A stretch of DNA of 64,000 bases from Rhizobium sp. 18065 (GTDB lineage Bacteria > Pseudomonadota > Alphaproteobacteria > Rhizobiales > Rhizobiaceae), in contig NZ_CACSJP010000003.1 of NCBI RefSeq assembly GCF_902706095.1, positions 62,001-126,000 on the forward strand, read 5' to 3'. Made by a program: the position numbers and the translations under genes. This document shows positions 44,070-52,676 of the stretch, piece after piece. The first letter of the stretch is position 1. Each line of letters begins with the position of its first letter. Under the pieces are notes generated by a model. It was not told the origin of the DNA and searched no databases. It worked only from the letters and a program-made list of their open reading frames with translations.

Positions 44070-45446
44070 TTGCGGTGGAAGTTTCAGTCGGGTGCGGCCC
44101 AATCTAGAGACGGACATTCATCTACGCTGTCCGCCTCGGTCGAGAACCTTGTCCGGGAATCGGAAATCGAGGCGGAATATACGCTCGGCTGGGTCCGGAT
44201 CGTACTGGCTCTCACCTTGTTCACCAGCGGCCTTGTCGTTTCGACGGGTGCTGCGGTGCTCACAGAGCCGCACCGGCTGGCGCTCGTTCGTTTCATGCCG
44301 ATGAGCGCGGTTCTGGCCCTGCTGTTGCTGGGCGTTATTTCGTTCATTCTTGCGTCGGGGCACTGGTTCAGGCCCTGGATGGCCTTTGCTCTCGTATCGG
44401 CAGACGCTGTCTTTCTTGGTGCCGGCCTCTATTTCGGCCTGGAACGCGTGGGGCTTGGCGGCAACTGGATCGCGGCGATACCGACCATTTGGGTCTTTCC
44501 ATTGATCCTCGCGGTCGGCGCTCTCCGATACCGTGCGCTTGTTCAAGTCTGGGCGACGCTGGCAACCATGATTGCCGTATTCGGTGTCGCCTGGGTGCTT
44601 GGATTTGAACCATTCCTGGCCACCGAGCCGGGGGCTTTTCCTCCCGGCCTGGAAACTGATCTCGCGCGCCTATTTTCCTTGCCGCCCTACCTGATGCGTG
44701 CCGTGCTACTCGCGTTGATCGGCCTGATCACGGCGCTTGCGATGGCGCGCTCACGGCGCCTGCTGATGCGCACCGTTGGGGAGACCACGCGGCGCGCTAA
44801 TCTTGCACGTTTTCTGCCTGCCGAGGTCGCGCCGCTGGTTGGGCAAGACGATCTGGCAAGCGACTGGCGTCTGGGACGTCGCCAGCCAGCAACCGTGCTG
44901 TTTGTCGATATAAGAGGGTTCACCGCCTATGCGGAGAACATGGATCCCTCTCGTCTTTCGGTGTTCGTGTCGTCATTTCGCCGGCGGGTGATGCGATCAG
45001 CGGAGGCAACCGGTGGTGTGGTGGACAAGTTCATCGGAGACGGGGCAATGCTTGTCTTCGGCGTCCCTGATCCGCAGACAGACGACTGCATGCGCGCCAT
45101 CGCATGCGCCGAGCGGCTTCTGGCGCTTGTCGACCAGTGGAATGCAAAGCGGCATTTCGATCCCCCAATCAGGGTCGGCATCGGCATCCACACTGGCGAA
45201 GTCTATTGCGGGCTTGTCGGCGATGAGCGGCGACTTGAGTTCACCGTGCTGGGCGACGTGGTCAACGTCGCCGCGAAGATCGAACAGGCCACCAAGCGTT
45301 TCGGCACCGCAATTTTGGCGTCACAAGCTGTTATAATGCGAACGGACCAGCCGAGCCGATGGCATGAGGTCGGCCATGAACCCCTCGGGGGGCGCGGCGA
45401 GCATCTGGCAATTTTTGCGCTTTCGCCCAATCAGGCCGAGCCTTGA
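44070..45446 (+). CDS. Class III adenylate cyclase with six-helix membrane domain
   Basis: 458 residues if it starts at the TTG at 44070, chosen for its GGGAGAGAG site; 487 from the ATG at 43983. Membrane segments lie between residues ~35 and ~230 (e.g. IVLALTLFTSGLVVSTGAAVL, AVLLALIGLITALAMA). The cyclase domain (TVLFVDIRGFTAYAENMDP, GVVDKFIGDGAMLVFGVP, IRVGIGIHTGEVYCGLVG, EFTVLGDVVNVAAKIE) has both metal Asp residues and the Lys/Asp-type adenine region (FTVLGDVVN), so active. The domain layout resembles CyaB-like membrane cyclases of rhizobia. Signal sensed is unknown. Confidence 0.9.
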   Translation: MRWKFQSGAAQSRDGHSSTLSASVENLVRESEIEAEYTLGWVRIVLALTLFTSGLVVSTGAAVLTEPHRLALVRFMPMSAVLALLLLGVISFILASGHWFRPWMAFALVSADAVFLGAGLYFGLERVGLGGNWIAAIPTIWVFPLILAVGALRYRALVQVWATLATMIAVFGVAWVLGFEPFLATEPGAFPPGLETDLARLFSLPPYLMRAVLLALIGLITALAMARSRRLLMRTVGETTRRANLARFLPAEVAPLVGQDDLASDWRLGRRQPATVLFVDIRGFTAYAENMDPSRLSVFVSSFRRRVMRSAEATGGVVDKFIGDGAMLVFGVPDPQTDDCMRAIACAERLLALVDQWNAKRHFDPPIRVGIGIHTGEVYCGLVGDERRLEFTVLGDVVNVAAKIEQATKRFGTAILASQAVIMRTDQPSRWHEVGHEPLGGRGEHLAIFALSPNQAEP

Positions 45447-45501
45447 CGTCACCACAAGGCACGCCCGCTTCTTGCATCAGGATGACAGGGGAGGCACTGC
45501 C

Positions 45502-47334
45502 TCAGGTCTCGCCTGATACCTCGCGTCGCCTCTTGTCGAGCTCCTCGCTGTAGCGGCGCAGCGTGTAGCTTTCGGTCAGCAGGCCGATCACCTGTTGTTC
45601 GATCTTGTTGCTGAGCACGGCCAGGGCTTCGCTCTCGGCATGTTCGAAGATCCGGGTTGCCTGCTTGGCGTTCATGGTCGGAAGCAGGAAGGAATTCCTG
45701 AAGCGGATCAGGTCCAGGATCCCGCCATCTGTATCGACTACCAGGCTTGAATGGGCCTCGGGCACGAGCACGATGCCGACGTATTTTCCGTCATCATCAA
45801 CGATTATGACGCGCTGGGTCGATCCGAGGGGAAAGCTTTCGCGGAATTTCGCCAGCGACACGCCGGCCGTCGCCGTCTTCACATCGGGGCGCATCAATTT
45901 GTCGACGGTCAGGTTTCTGATCCAGCCGACATCATGAGCGCTTCGGATGCTCTCACCGCGCAGGTGAAAACGCCAGGTCGCAAACGAGTAGCCGAACAGG
46001 TTGCGCACGGTCAAAGAGGCTGTGATGACGGCTGCAAGCGTCAGGGCGGTGATCGAGAAATCCCCCGTCACCTCGAGCGCCAGGAACGTCATGGTCAATG
46101 GGCCACCGATCACGGAAGCGGCAAGACAGCTCATGCCGATAATCGCATAGACGGCAGGGGTCAGCACGGATCCGGGGACCAGCCACATCCCGGTCAGAGC
46201 AAAGATCTTGCCGAGCAGGGCGCCGAGAAACAGCGAGGCGAAAAACAGCCCGCCGCGAAATCCGGATCCGATCGAGACTGCGGAGGCAAGTGACTTCATC
46301 AACAGCAGAAACCCGAGTGCCGGAATGGTCAGGTCCTGGTCGAGGTTGAGGTGAAGCGCGCCGTGCCCACCTGACAGGATCTGCGGAGAAACGAGGGCGA
46401 GAAGGCCGATGGCAATGCCGCCAAGGGCCGGGCGGATGGCCTGAGGTAGGGAGCTTTTGCGCGACACCTCCTCCACCATCGACACGCCGGTCATCAGGAG
46501 GATGCCGCCGCCGGCGCACAGAAGGCCAAGCAGCAGTGCCGGCATGTAGTCGGTCGGGATCACCGTTCCGAATGACGCGGCATTGATCAGAAAACTGCTC
46601 GGAACGAACAGTCGCGCAACACTGCTCGCCAGCAGGGATGCCGCGATCACCGGCGTCAGGCTGGCAATGCTGTAGGAACCGATGATCAACTCGAAAGCAT
46701 AGAAAGCTCCGGTCAAAGGGGCATTGAAAGCCGCTGCGATCGCGCCGGCGGCACCACAACCGACCAGAATGCGCAAGTCGCCGCGGCGCAATTTCATCGC
46801 CACGCCGATCTTCGATGCGAAGCCGGATGACAGCTGCGTATAGCCTGCCTCGAGGCCGACAGAGGCGCCAAATCCATTGGAAATCAGGTTCTGTACGCAG
46901 ACGATGATACTGTCCGTGAGAGACAGGCGTCCTCCGTGTAGGGCGTTGGCTTCAATCGGATCGACCATCGGCCTCTTTCGCCGATAGGCGAGCACCAGAT
47001 GGATGAGCCCGAGCACGATGCCGCCAACGATCGGTGCAATGAGGATGGTGGTCGTGTCGAGCGAGGCGGCGCTGCTCAGGCGCTCGCCGACTTCGATGCG
47101 GAATATCGCCTGATGCAGCAGGCGGGCGATGGCACTCATCGCGACGACAACGAGACCGGCGAGTACGCCAACTATAGCGCCAAGCAGGACAATTCCGAGT
47201 TCACTCTGGCGAGCAAAGGCTCTGAACCGGCCGGGCGCGATCAGCAGTCGCAAGAGGCCGGTGCGCCACAAGGCGGCTTTCAGCGTCGAAGGCACGTTTC
47301 GTCCCCAATCAGGATCCGGTATTTTCTTCAGCAT
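45502..47334 (-). CDS. ClC-family chloride channel/antiporter with CBS domains
   Basis: 610 residues. Membrane core from ~45 to ~440 with ClC motifs: GFGASVGLEAGYTQ (variant of GREGP), GAAGAIAAAFNAPLTGAFYAFE (the E gating/scaffold region), GSGFRGGLFFASLFLGALLG, and GMSCLAASVIGGPLTMTFLALE. C-terminal cytoplasmic pair of CBS domains (VDKLMRPDVKTATAG, RVIIVDDDGKYVGIVLV). The proton glutamate of H+/Cl- exchangers is not obvious in the VGLEAG position shift, so channel or exchanger is open. Convergent with the cyclase gene. Confidence 0.92.
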   Translation of the reverse strand: MLKKIPDPDWGRNVPSTLKAALWRTGLLRLLIAPGRFRAFARQSELGIVLLGAIVGVLAGLVVVAMSAIARLLHQAIFRIEVGERLSSAASLDTTTILIAPIVGGIVLGLIHLVLAYRRKRPMVDPIEANALHGGRLSLTDSIIVCVQNLISNGFGASVGLEAGYTQLSSGFASKIGVAMKLRRGDLRILVGCGAAGAIAAAFNAPLTGAFYAFELIIGSYSIASLTPVIAASLLASSVARLFVPSSFLINAASFGTVIPTDYMPALLLGLLCAGGGILLMTGVSMVEEVSRKSSLPQAIRPALGGIAIGLLALVSPQILSGGHGALHLNLDQDLTIPALGFLLLMKSLASAVSIGSGFRGGLFFASLFLGALLGKIFALTGMWLVPGSVLTPAVYAIIGMSCLAASVIGGPLTMTFLALEVTGDFSITALTLAAVITASLTVRNLFGYSFATWRFHLRGESIRSAHDVGWIRNLTVDKLMRPDVKTATAGVSLAKFRESFPLGSTQRVIIVDDDGKYVGIVLVPEAHSSLVVDTDGGILDLIRFRNSFLLPTMNAKQATRIFEHAESEALAVLSNKIEQQVIGLLTESYTLRRYSEELDKRRREVSGET

Positions 47335-47660
47335 GACACATGCGGGTCAGGGTCACATGTCCAGGCGCGGCTTTGAGATGCGCAGGATGAACGTCGGCAT
47401 GAATGTGCAGCCCGACTTTTCCGCCTGAACATGCGCGCGCACTCCATTGTGCTGACCTCGGCAAACTGTCAACCTCCAATGCCATTGTTCCCGAGCGCGG
47501 TGTCTGCCCCGCTCGCATCACGAGACTTTTACGAAGCGCAGGATGGCTCAAGGGTTGCCAGGGGCGGATCAACGTCCTGTAGCGTCTGATATGAGGTCGG
47601 CGGATGCGACGTGCGCCTCCGTGCCCGGGCCCATACTGACGCCTGTGTAGTCAGAAAGTA
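47335..47660. other. Intergenic upstream of sqr and the ClC gene
   Basis: Divergent promoter region of 391 bp in total with the next feature. No ORF with family support. Promoter elements near 47661-47691 belong to sqr. Confidence 0.4.
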
Positions 47661-47691
47661 TTGCCTTCTAATCTACGTTAGATCGTATATA
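47661..47691 (+). promoter_or_regulatory. sqr promoter with overlapping operator
   Basis: A -35-like TTGCCT (47661-47666) and a -10-like TATATA run from 47686 flank the inverted repeat TCTAA-N6-TTAGA (47667-47682). TCGTATATA (47683-47691) matches half-sites at the arsR/DUF442 promoter. A repressor here would block RNA polymerase directly. Confidence 0.55.
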
Positions 47692-47725
47692 TATATGTGT
47701 GAACTTTAGCGTGGAGGAGACACGT

Positions 47726-49012
47726 ATGGCAAATATTGTGGTACTGGGTGCCGGGCTTGGCGGCACCATCATGGCTTATGAAATCAGGGATCGTGTCGGC
47801 AAGGAGGATAATGTCATCCTGATCAGCAAGGGATCGACCTATTCCTTCGTGCCCTCCAACCCCTGGGTTGCGGTCGGCTGGCGCGACCGTGAGGCGATTG
47901 AAGTCGATCTTGAACCGGCATGTGCCAGGCGCAACATCGCGCTGAAGCCGCAAGGGGCAGAACGGCTCATCCCGGAAGAAAACCGCATTCAGCTGCTGGA
48001 CGGTTCCTCGGTCAGCTACGACTATCTGGTCATCTCCACCGGTCCGGAACTAGCCTTCGATGAGATCCCCGGCTTTGGCCCAGAGGCCTTTACCCAGTCA
48101 GTATGCCATATCGACCATGCGCTGGAGACAAAGCTGGCGGTCGACCGGCTGATCGCCAATCCCGGCCCGGTGGTCATCGGTGCGGTTCAGGGTGCTTCCT
48201 GCTTCGGTCCAGCCTACGAATTCGCCTTCATTCTCGACAAGGCGCTGCGCGATGCCAAGGTACGTGACCGGGTTCCGATGACCTTCGTCACATCGGAACC
48301 CTATATCGGCCATCTCGGCCTCGACGGTGTGGGCGATACCAAGGGCCTGCTGGAGAGTGAACTGCGCAACCATCACATCAAGTGGATCACCAATGCGAAG
48401 GTCCAGCGGTTCGAAGAAGGAAAAGTGATCGCCGAAGAGTTGAACGAAGACGGGTCGACCAAGGCTGTGCATGAGGTTCCAGCAGCATTCACGATGATGC
48501 TGCCGGCATTCCGTGGCGTGTCGGCCGTACGCGACATCGAGGGACTGACCAATCCACGCGGGTTCATCCTGGTCGACAGGCACCAGCAGAACGGCCGGTA
48601 TCCCAATATATTCTCGGTCGGCGTCTGCGTGGCGATCCCGCCGATGGGCAAGACACCCGTGCCGATCGGTGTCCCCAAGACCGGCTTCATGATTGAATCG
48701 ATGGTCACTGCCACTGCCCACAATATCGAGCGCCTGGTCAGGGGCGAAAAGCCGAATGCCGAAGGTACTTGGAACGCAGTCTGCCTTGCCGATTTCGGCG
48801 ATGGCGGCATCGCCTTCGTCGCCCAGCCGCAGATCCCCCCGCGCAATGTCAATTGGTCCTCGTCGGGGAAGTGGGTCCATGCCGCGAAGATAGGTTTCGA
48901 AAAATACTTCCTTTACAAGGTGCGCCTGGGCAAATCCGAGCCGTTCTATGAACGGCTGGCGCTACAAGCGCTTGGCATCGATAAGCTCAAGGCCATCAAG
49001 CTGGACCCATGA
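47726..49012 (+). CDS. sqr: Sulfide:quinone oxidoreductase
   Basis: 428 residues from the ATG at 47726, with GGAGGAG upstream. FAD motif MANIVVLGAGLGGTIMAYEI; three conserved cysteines at about 127 (QSVCHID), 159 (GASCFGPAYEF) and 301 (SVGVCVAIPP) as in SQR, where two hold the polysulfide bridge; C-terminal amphipathic region suits membrane docking. It oxidises sulfide to persulfide/polysulfide, reducing quinone. Followed by a strong intrinsic terminator and a DUF442 sulfur-transferase gene on the other strand. Confidence 0.93.
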   Translation: MANIVVLGAGLGGTIMAYEIRDRVGKEDNVILISKGSTYSFVPSNPWVAVGWRDREAIEVDLEPACARRNIALKPQGAERLIPEENRIQLLDGSSVSYDYLVISTGPELAFDEIPGFGPEAFTQSVCHIDHALETKLAVDRLIANPGPVVIGAVQGASCFGPAYEFAFILDKALRDAKVRDRVPMTFVTSEPYIGHLGLDGVGDTKGLLESELRNHHIKWITNAKVQRFEEGKVIAEELNEDGSTKAVHEVPAAFTMMLPAFRGVSAVRDIEGLTNPRGFILVDRHQQNGRYPNIFSVGVCVAIPPMGKTPVPIGVPKTGFMIESMVTATAHNIERLVRGEKPNAEGTWNAVCLADFGDGGIAFVAQPQIPPRNVNWSSSGKWVHAAKIGFEKYFLYKVRLGKSEPFYERLALQALGIDKLKAIKLDP

Positions 49013-49020
49013 CGACAATC

Positions 49021-49064
49021 GCCCGCCAATCGCTGGGTTGGCGGGCGCTCGCTTCCTGTTTTTT
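49021..49064 (+). terminator. Intrinsic terminator of sqr
   Basis: GCCCGCCAA...TTGGCGGGC (49021-49029 / 49038-49046) is a perfect 9-bp stem with an 8-nt loop starting 9 nt after the sqr stop; a T-run (49059-49064) follows after a 12-nt spacer, longer than usual. Confidence 0.75.
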
Positions 49065-49148
49065 GTTGCGATCGCGGCAAAACTCGTCGGCTGAGCTCTG
49101 GCGCCTGATTGGCGAATGGGCGAGTTCGCTCAGCCCGCCGGTTCAGGG

Positions 49149-49481
49149 TCATGCTCGCTTGCACATCTCGAATGCGCTTGCGCAACGATTGCCCGAAGCA
49201 CAATACGCCAAAACGGGGCCGGATGTTTCGCTGAGGACAGCTTTGAGTGCGCTCAGGTCGGCTGGCGTAATCGCACCCGGCACAACCGGGATATAATGCG
49301 CCTTGATGCCAACTGCTTTTGCCGCCATCTCCAATTCCGCGAATGTCGGCTGGAAAAACCCTTCCTTGTCAGGTCGCATGCAGATGACGGTCTTATAGCC
49401 GAGCCTGGCCACGTCCTGCATCGCTCCAGGCTTGATCTGGCCCGTGACGTGAAAATTGGGATCGATCGTTCGAATGCTCAT
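49149..49481 (-). CDS. DUF442/TIGR01244 sulfur-transferase domain protein, short form
   Basis: 110 residues from the ATG at 49481 with AGGAGG upstream. Matches the N-terminal domain of Blh (persulfide dioxygenase fusion partner): FHVTGQIKPGAMQDVARLGYKTVICMRPDKEG (pieces), HYIPVVPGAITP, and the phosphatase/rhodanese-like loop AYCASGNRCA with Cys94. It stops at SAFEMCKRA, about 20-30 residues earlier than usual family members. In the BigR/Blh regulons of rhizobia this domain joins a dioxygenase that is absent here. Divergent from the ArsR-type sensor gene. Confidence 0.85.
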   Translation of the reverse strand: MSIRTIDPNFHVTGQIKPGAMQDVARLGYKTVICMRPDKEGFFQPTFAELEMAAKAVGIKAHYIPVVPGAITPADLSALKAVLSETSGPVLAYCASGNRCASAFEMCKRA

Positions 49482-49640
49482 GTGTTGCCTCCTATGTCGG
49501 TTATTGAGACGGGCGGGGTCCTGATCCGCAGTCATAGGCTCACGCAAGACGCGCGGAGCCTTCAGCAACTGCGAGCCAGCGCCGATCATCTGGCCTTCGA
49601 AGAATTCCGGTACGTGCGCGCCAACAGTGTAAACTACAAA

Positions 49641-49663
49641 TATACGATAATTCGTATATACGA
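49641..49663. promoter_or_regulatory. Operator between DUF442 and the SqrR/BigR-like gene
   Basis: ATACGA-TAAT-TCGTAT (49642-49657) overlaps TCGTATATACGA (49652-49663), giving three alternating half-sites. AT-rich palindromes are the usual targets of ArsR-family persulfide sensors. It lies ~130 bp upstream of the regulator and 160 bp upstream of the DUF442 start. Confidence 0.65.
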
Positions 49664-49757
49664 TTAAATGAAATGAAAGTCAACGATATTGGGTCCGGCG
49701 ACGCGGCAGGACATAGTCCTACGGGCTTCTGTTGCTGCCGACGTTGTGCAGATCCAC

Positions 49758-49785
49758 TTGAAATCACACATGGTGTCTGTATATT
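49758..49785 (+). promoter_or_regulatory. Promoter of the SqrR/BigR-like gene, short or no leader
   Basis: TTGAAA (49758-49763), 16-bp spacer, TATATT (49780-49785). Transcription would start at or within a base or two of the ATG at 49793, and no Shine-Dalgarno sequence is present, so a leaderless mRNA is possible. ATTCGTA (49783-49789) overlaps the -10 element and is a further half-site. Confidence 0.5.
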
Positions 49786-49792
49786 CGTACCT

Positions 49793-50110
49793 ATGAAGAT
49801 TGATCCGGAAGCCATGAAAGCCGGGGCGGAGATTGCGAGCGAATTGCTCAAGTCGCTGTCCAACCGTTACCGTTTGCTGATATTGTGCCGTCTTGCGGAC
49901 GGCGAGCATTCCGTCGGGCAACTGGCTGAATTCCTCGGAATTCGTGATTCGACGGTGTCGCAGCATTTGGCTTTGCTCCGGCGCGACCGGATCATTGCCG
50001 CGCGTCGGGATGGCCAGACTGTCTGGTACCGGATCGAAAGTGATCCAGCGCGTCAGATCGTCAACACGCTCTATAACAGCTTTTGCAAAACCGAAGACTG
50101 CGGCGAATAG
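49793..50110 (+). CDS. ArsR-family persulfide-sensing repressor (SqrR/BigR-like)
   Basis: 105 residues from the ATG at 49793 (a longer in-frame reading to 49673 has no family support). Helix-turn-helix: SVGQLAEFLGIRDSTVSQHLALLRRDRII, wing RRDGQTVWYRI. Cys32 (ILCRLADGE) and Cys98 (SFCKTEDCG) are 66 residues apart, the spacing of the redox pair in SqrR (Cys41-Cys107), and the surrounding residues match BigR. Such proteins derepress sulfide genes when the two Cys form a tetrasulfide bridge. Adjacent sqr and DUF442 genes support a sulfide role rather than metal sensing. Confidence 0.87.
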   Translation: MKIDPEAMKAGAEIASELLKSLSNRYRLLILCRLADGEHSVGQLAEFLGIRDSTVSQHLALLRRDRIIAARRDGQTVWYRIESDPARQIVNTLYNSFCKTEDCGE

Positions 50111-50245
50111 CCATCTGATTTCTGCCCCGATATCCATGACCAAATCTCCAAAGATTTAGGGCCGCACTGGTTCGGGCGTTTCTCACGAGCATCTATTCTC
50201 AGCAAAAGATCTGGGTGCCGCGCGCTCCGACATGCAGAATGGCAA

Positions 50246-50278
50246 TTGACAAAGTCAAAGTATCCAATATTCTGGATA
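50246..50278 (+). promoter_or_regulatory. ars promoter and ArsR operator
   Basis: TTGACA (50246-50251), 16-bp spacer, TATTCT (50268-50273); inverted repeat TATCCA-N6-TGGATA (50261-50278) covers the -10. The predicted start site falls on or next to the ATG at 50280, again suggesting a leaderless message. Confidence 0.65.
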
Positions 50279-50279
50279 T

Positions 50280-50642
50280 ATGGATGAGAATAAAACGATC
50301 ATGGCGCTGTCCGCGCTCGCCCAGCCGACGCGGCTGCAGACCTTTCGCTTGCTTGTGGCCAGCGAGCCAAACGGAGTGGCTGCCGGCGAGTTGGCGCGCT
50401 TGGCCAATGTGCCGCAGAACACCATGTCGGCGCATCTTTCGATCATGACGAATGCCGGTTTGATCACGGGCGAGCGGCAAAGCCGGTCGATCATCTACCG
50501 CGCGGACCTGGAAACGTTTCGCGCCCTGATCCTCTACCTTTTGCAAGACTGCTGCGGCGGCAATGCCAATCTTTGCGCGCCGCTTATTGCCGATCTGACA
50601 CCGTGCTGCCCTCTGCCAGAGACCGCGCACTCCACAACCTGA
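50280..50642 (+). CDS. arsR: ArsR arsenic-responsive repressor
   Basis: 120 residues. HTH: GVAAGELARLANVPQNTMSAHLSIMTNAGLI, wing SRSIIYRADL. Arsenic site in the C-terminal helix: Cys91-Cys92 and Cys99 in LQDCCGGNANLC, resembling the C-terminal three-cysteine As(III) site of the A. ferrooxidans-type ArsR rather than the E. coli alpha3 site. Represses the ars operon through the palindrome overlapping its own promoter. First gene of a five-gene operon. Confidence 0.93.
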   Translation: MDENKTIMALSALAQPTRLQTFRLLVASEPNGVAAGELARLANVPQNTMSAHLSIMTNAGLITGERQSRSIIYRADLETFRALILYLLQDCCGGNANLCAPLIADLTPCCPLPETAHSTT

Positions 50643-50660
50643 ACATCGAGAGAAAGAGCC

Positions 50661-51185
50661 ATGACCAAGGTCTTCAACGTGCTGTTCCTATGCACGGGCA
50701 ATTCTGCACGCTCCATCCTGGCCGAATCCATTCTTGCCACGGAAGGCAAGGGCCAGTTCAAGGCCTTCTCGGCTGGAAGCCATCCCAAGGGGGAAGTTCA
50801 TCCGTTGGCCCTCAAGACGCTGGCTGCGCTCGGCTATCCGCATGAGGGCTTCCGGTCGAAGAGTTGGGATGAGTTTGCCGGTCAGGATGCGCCCGAGTTC
50901 GATTTTATATTCACCGTCTGCGACAATGCTGCAGGTGAGGCCTGCCCGGTGTGGATCGGTCACCCGATGACGGCCCATTGGGGCGTCGAGGATCCTGCAG
51001 CGGTAGAGGGCGCCGATTTCGACAAGCAACAGGCTTTTGCCCAGGCTGCCCGCTTCCTGAAGAACCGCATCATGGCATTTCTCAGCCTGCCGCTGGCATC
51101 GATCGACAAGCTTGCGCTGGAGACCCGGCTCAAGCAGATCGGCAGTATGGATGGCTCGACCTCATCCGATGGGAAGGTTGCCTGA
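50661..51185 (+). CDS. arsC: Arsenate reductase, low-molecular-weight phosphatase type
   Basis: 174 residues, AGAAAGAGCC site. The P-loop VLFLCTGNSARS (Cys-x5-Arg with N-S) and a general-acid DP pair in WGVEDPAA identify the LMW-PTP-like arsenate reductase group; a CDNAAGEACPVW segment supplies the extra cysteines that relay disulfides to thioredoxin. Reduces As(V) to As(III) for export by ACR3, whose gene begins 1 bp after this stop. Confidence 0.93.
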   Translation: MTKVFNVLFLCTGNSARSILAESILATEGKGQFKAFSAGSHPKGEVHPLALKTLAALGYPHEGFRSKSWDEFAGQDAPEFDFIFTVCDNAAGEACPVWIGHPMTAHWGVEDPAAVEGADFDKQQAFAQAARFLKNRIMAFLSLPLASIDKLALETRLKQIGSMDGSTSSDGKVA

Positions 51186-51186
51186 A

Positions 51187-52248
51187 ATGTCCACATTCGA
51201 ACGCTATCTGACCGTCTGGGTCGCTCTCTGCATCATCGCGGGCATCGGACTTGGTCACGCAGTTCCAAGCGTGTTTCAGGCCATAGGCGGCTTGGAGGTT
51301 GCCAAGGTCAATCTGCCCGTCGCCGTGCTGATCTGGTTGATGGTCATCCCGATGCTGCTGAAGATCGACTTTACCGCGCTTGGCCATGTCGGGCGATACT
51401 GGCGTGGGATCGGCATCACGGTCTTCATCAACTGGGCCGTCAAGCCTTTTTCGATGGCACTTCTCGGGTGGTTGTTCATCGGCTGGCTCTTCAGGCCGTA
51501 TCTGCCGGAGACGCAGATCGATTCTTACATCGCGGGCCTGATCATACTTGCCGCCGCCCCGTGTACCGCCATGGTTTTCGTCTGGTCGAACCTCACCAAG
51601 GGGGAGCCGCATTTCACCTTGAGCCAGGTGGCGCTGAATGATGCCATCATGATCGTCGCTTTCGCGCCGATCGTGGCGCTGCTGCTGGGGCTTTCAGCCA
51701 TTACGGTTCCCTGGGATACACTGATCCTGTCGGTCGTGCTCTACATCGTCATCCCGGTGATCATTTCCCAGATTGTTCGCAGGGCTTTGCTGTCCGACGG
51801 TTCACCCGTCCGTCTGGATGGCCTGCTTGCCCGTATCCAGCCTCTGTCGCTGGTAGCCCTGCTGGCGACACTTGTCCTGCTCTTCGGTTTTCAGGGCGAG
51901 CAAATCATCGAGCAGCCGGGTATTATTGCACTGCTCGCCGTTCCGATCCTCATTCAGGTCTATTTCAACTCGGGTCTTGCCTATTTGCTCAACCGTTGGT
52001 CGGGCGAGGAACATTGCGTGGCTGGTCCTTCCGCCTTGATCGGTGCGTCCAATTTCTTCGAACTCGCGGTGGCAGCAGCCATCAGCCTGTTCGGTTTCAA
52101 TTCCGGTGCGGCGCTAGCAACGGTCGTCGGCGTTCTCATCGAGGTGCCGGTCATGCTTTCGGTCGTGTGGATCGTGAACCGTTCCAAGGACTGGTACGAA
52201 CGCGCGCCTGCCGTCTCCCGCAATGCTGCCGTAGAGAGGAAAGCCTGA
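51187..52248 (+). CDS. acr3: ACR3-type arsenite efflux permease
   Basis: 353 residues from the ATG at 51187; the longer reading overlaps arsC in another frame. Ten helices; ACR3 landmarks: NLPVAVLIWLMVIPMLLKIDF, FINWAVKPFSMALLGW, and the essential Cys in LAAAPCTAMVFVWSNL, plus GEEHCVAGPSALIGASNFFELAVA. Exports arsenite using the proton gradient. Confidence 0.95.
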   Translation: MSTFERYLTVWVALCIIAGIGLGHAVPSVFQAIGGLEVAKVNLPVAVLIWLMVIPMLLKIDFTALGHVGRYWRGIGITVFINWAVKPFSMALLGWLFIGWLFRPYLPETQIDSYIAGLIILAAAPCTAMVFVWSNLTKGEPHFTLSQVALNDAIMIVAFAPIVALLLGLSAITVPWDTLILSVVLYIVIPVIISQIVRRALLSDGSPVRLDGLLARIQPLSLVALLATLVLLFGFQGEQIIEQPGIIALLAVPILIQVYFNSGLAYLLNRWSGEEHCVAGPSALIGASNFFELAVAAAISLFGFNSGAALATVVGVLIEVPVMLSVVWIVNRSKDWYERAPAVSRNAAVERKA

Positions 52249-52250
52249 TT

Positions 52251-52676
52251 ATGGACGTGACCATCTATCATAATCCCGACTGCGGGACTTCGCGCAATAC
52301 GCTGGCCTTGATCCACCATGCCGGTATCGAGCCCACGGTGGTCGAATACCTGAAAGCAACGCCATCGAGGGAGAAACTGGTAAATTTGATCTCTGACGCA
52401 GGACTGATGGTCCGCGACGCGATCCGCCAGAAAGGAACGCCCTATGCGGCGCTCGGCCTGGACGATCCGGCGCTCACCGACGACCAGCTGATCGATGCAA
52501 TGCTCGATCAGCCAATCCTGATCAATCGCCCTTTCGTGGTGACGCCACTGGGCACAAGGCTGTGCCGCCCTTCCGAGATCGTCCTGGATATACTGCCCGA
52601 GGATGCATTCTCCGGACCCTTTTCAAAGGAGGACGGTGCGCCATTGCTGGACGAGAGGGGGAAGCGCGTTGTCTGA
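52251..52676 (+). CDS. arsC: Arsenate reductase, glutaredoxin-linked type
   Basis: 141 residues from the ATG at 52251 (2 bp after acr3; GAGAGG site). [19 protein letters not shown] carries the catalytic Cys (PDCGTSRN) of E. coli R773-type ArsC, and the arginines of the arsenate pocket follow ([26 protein letters not shown]). It uses glutathione/glutaredoxin, a chemistry unrelated to the other arsC of the same operon. Confidence 0.95.
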   Translation: MDVTIYHNPDCGTSRNTLALIHHAGIEPTVVEYLKATPSREKLVNLISDAGLMVRDAIRQKGTPYAALGLDDPALTDDQLIDAMLDQPILINRPFVVTPLGTRLCRPSEIVLDILPEDAFSGPFSKEDGAPLLDERGKRVV

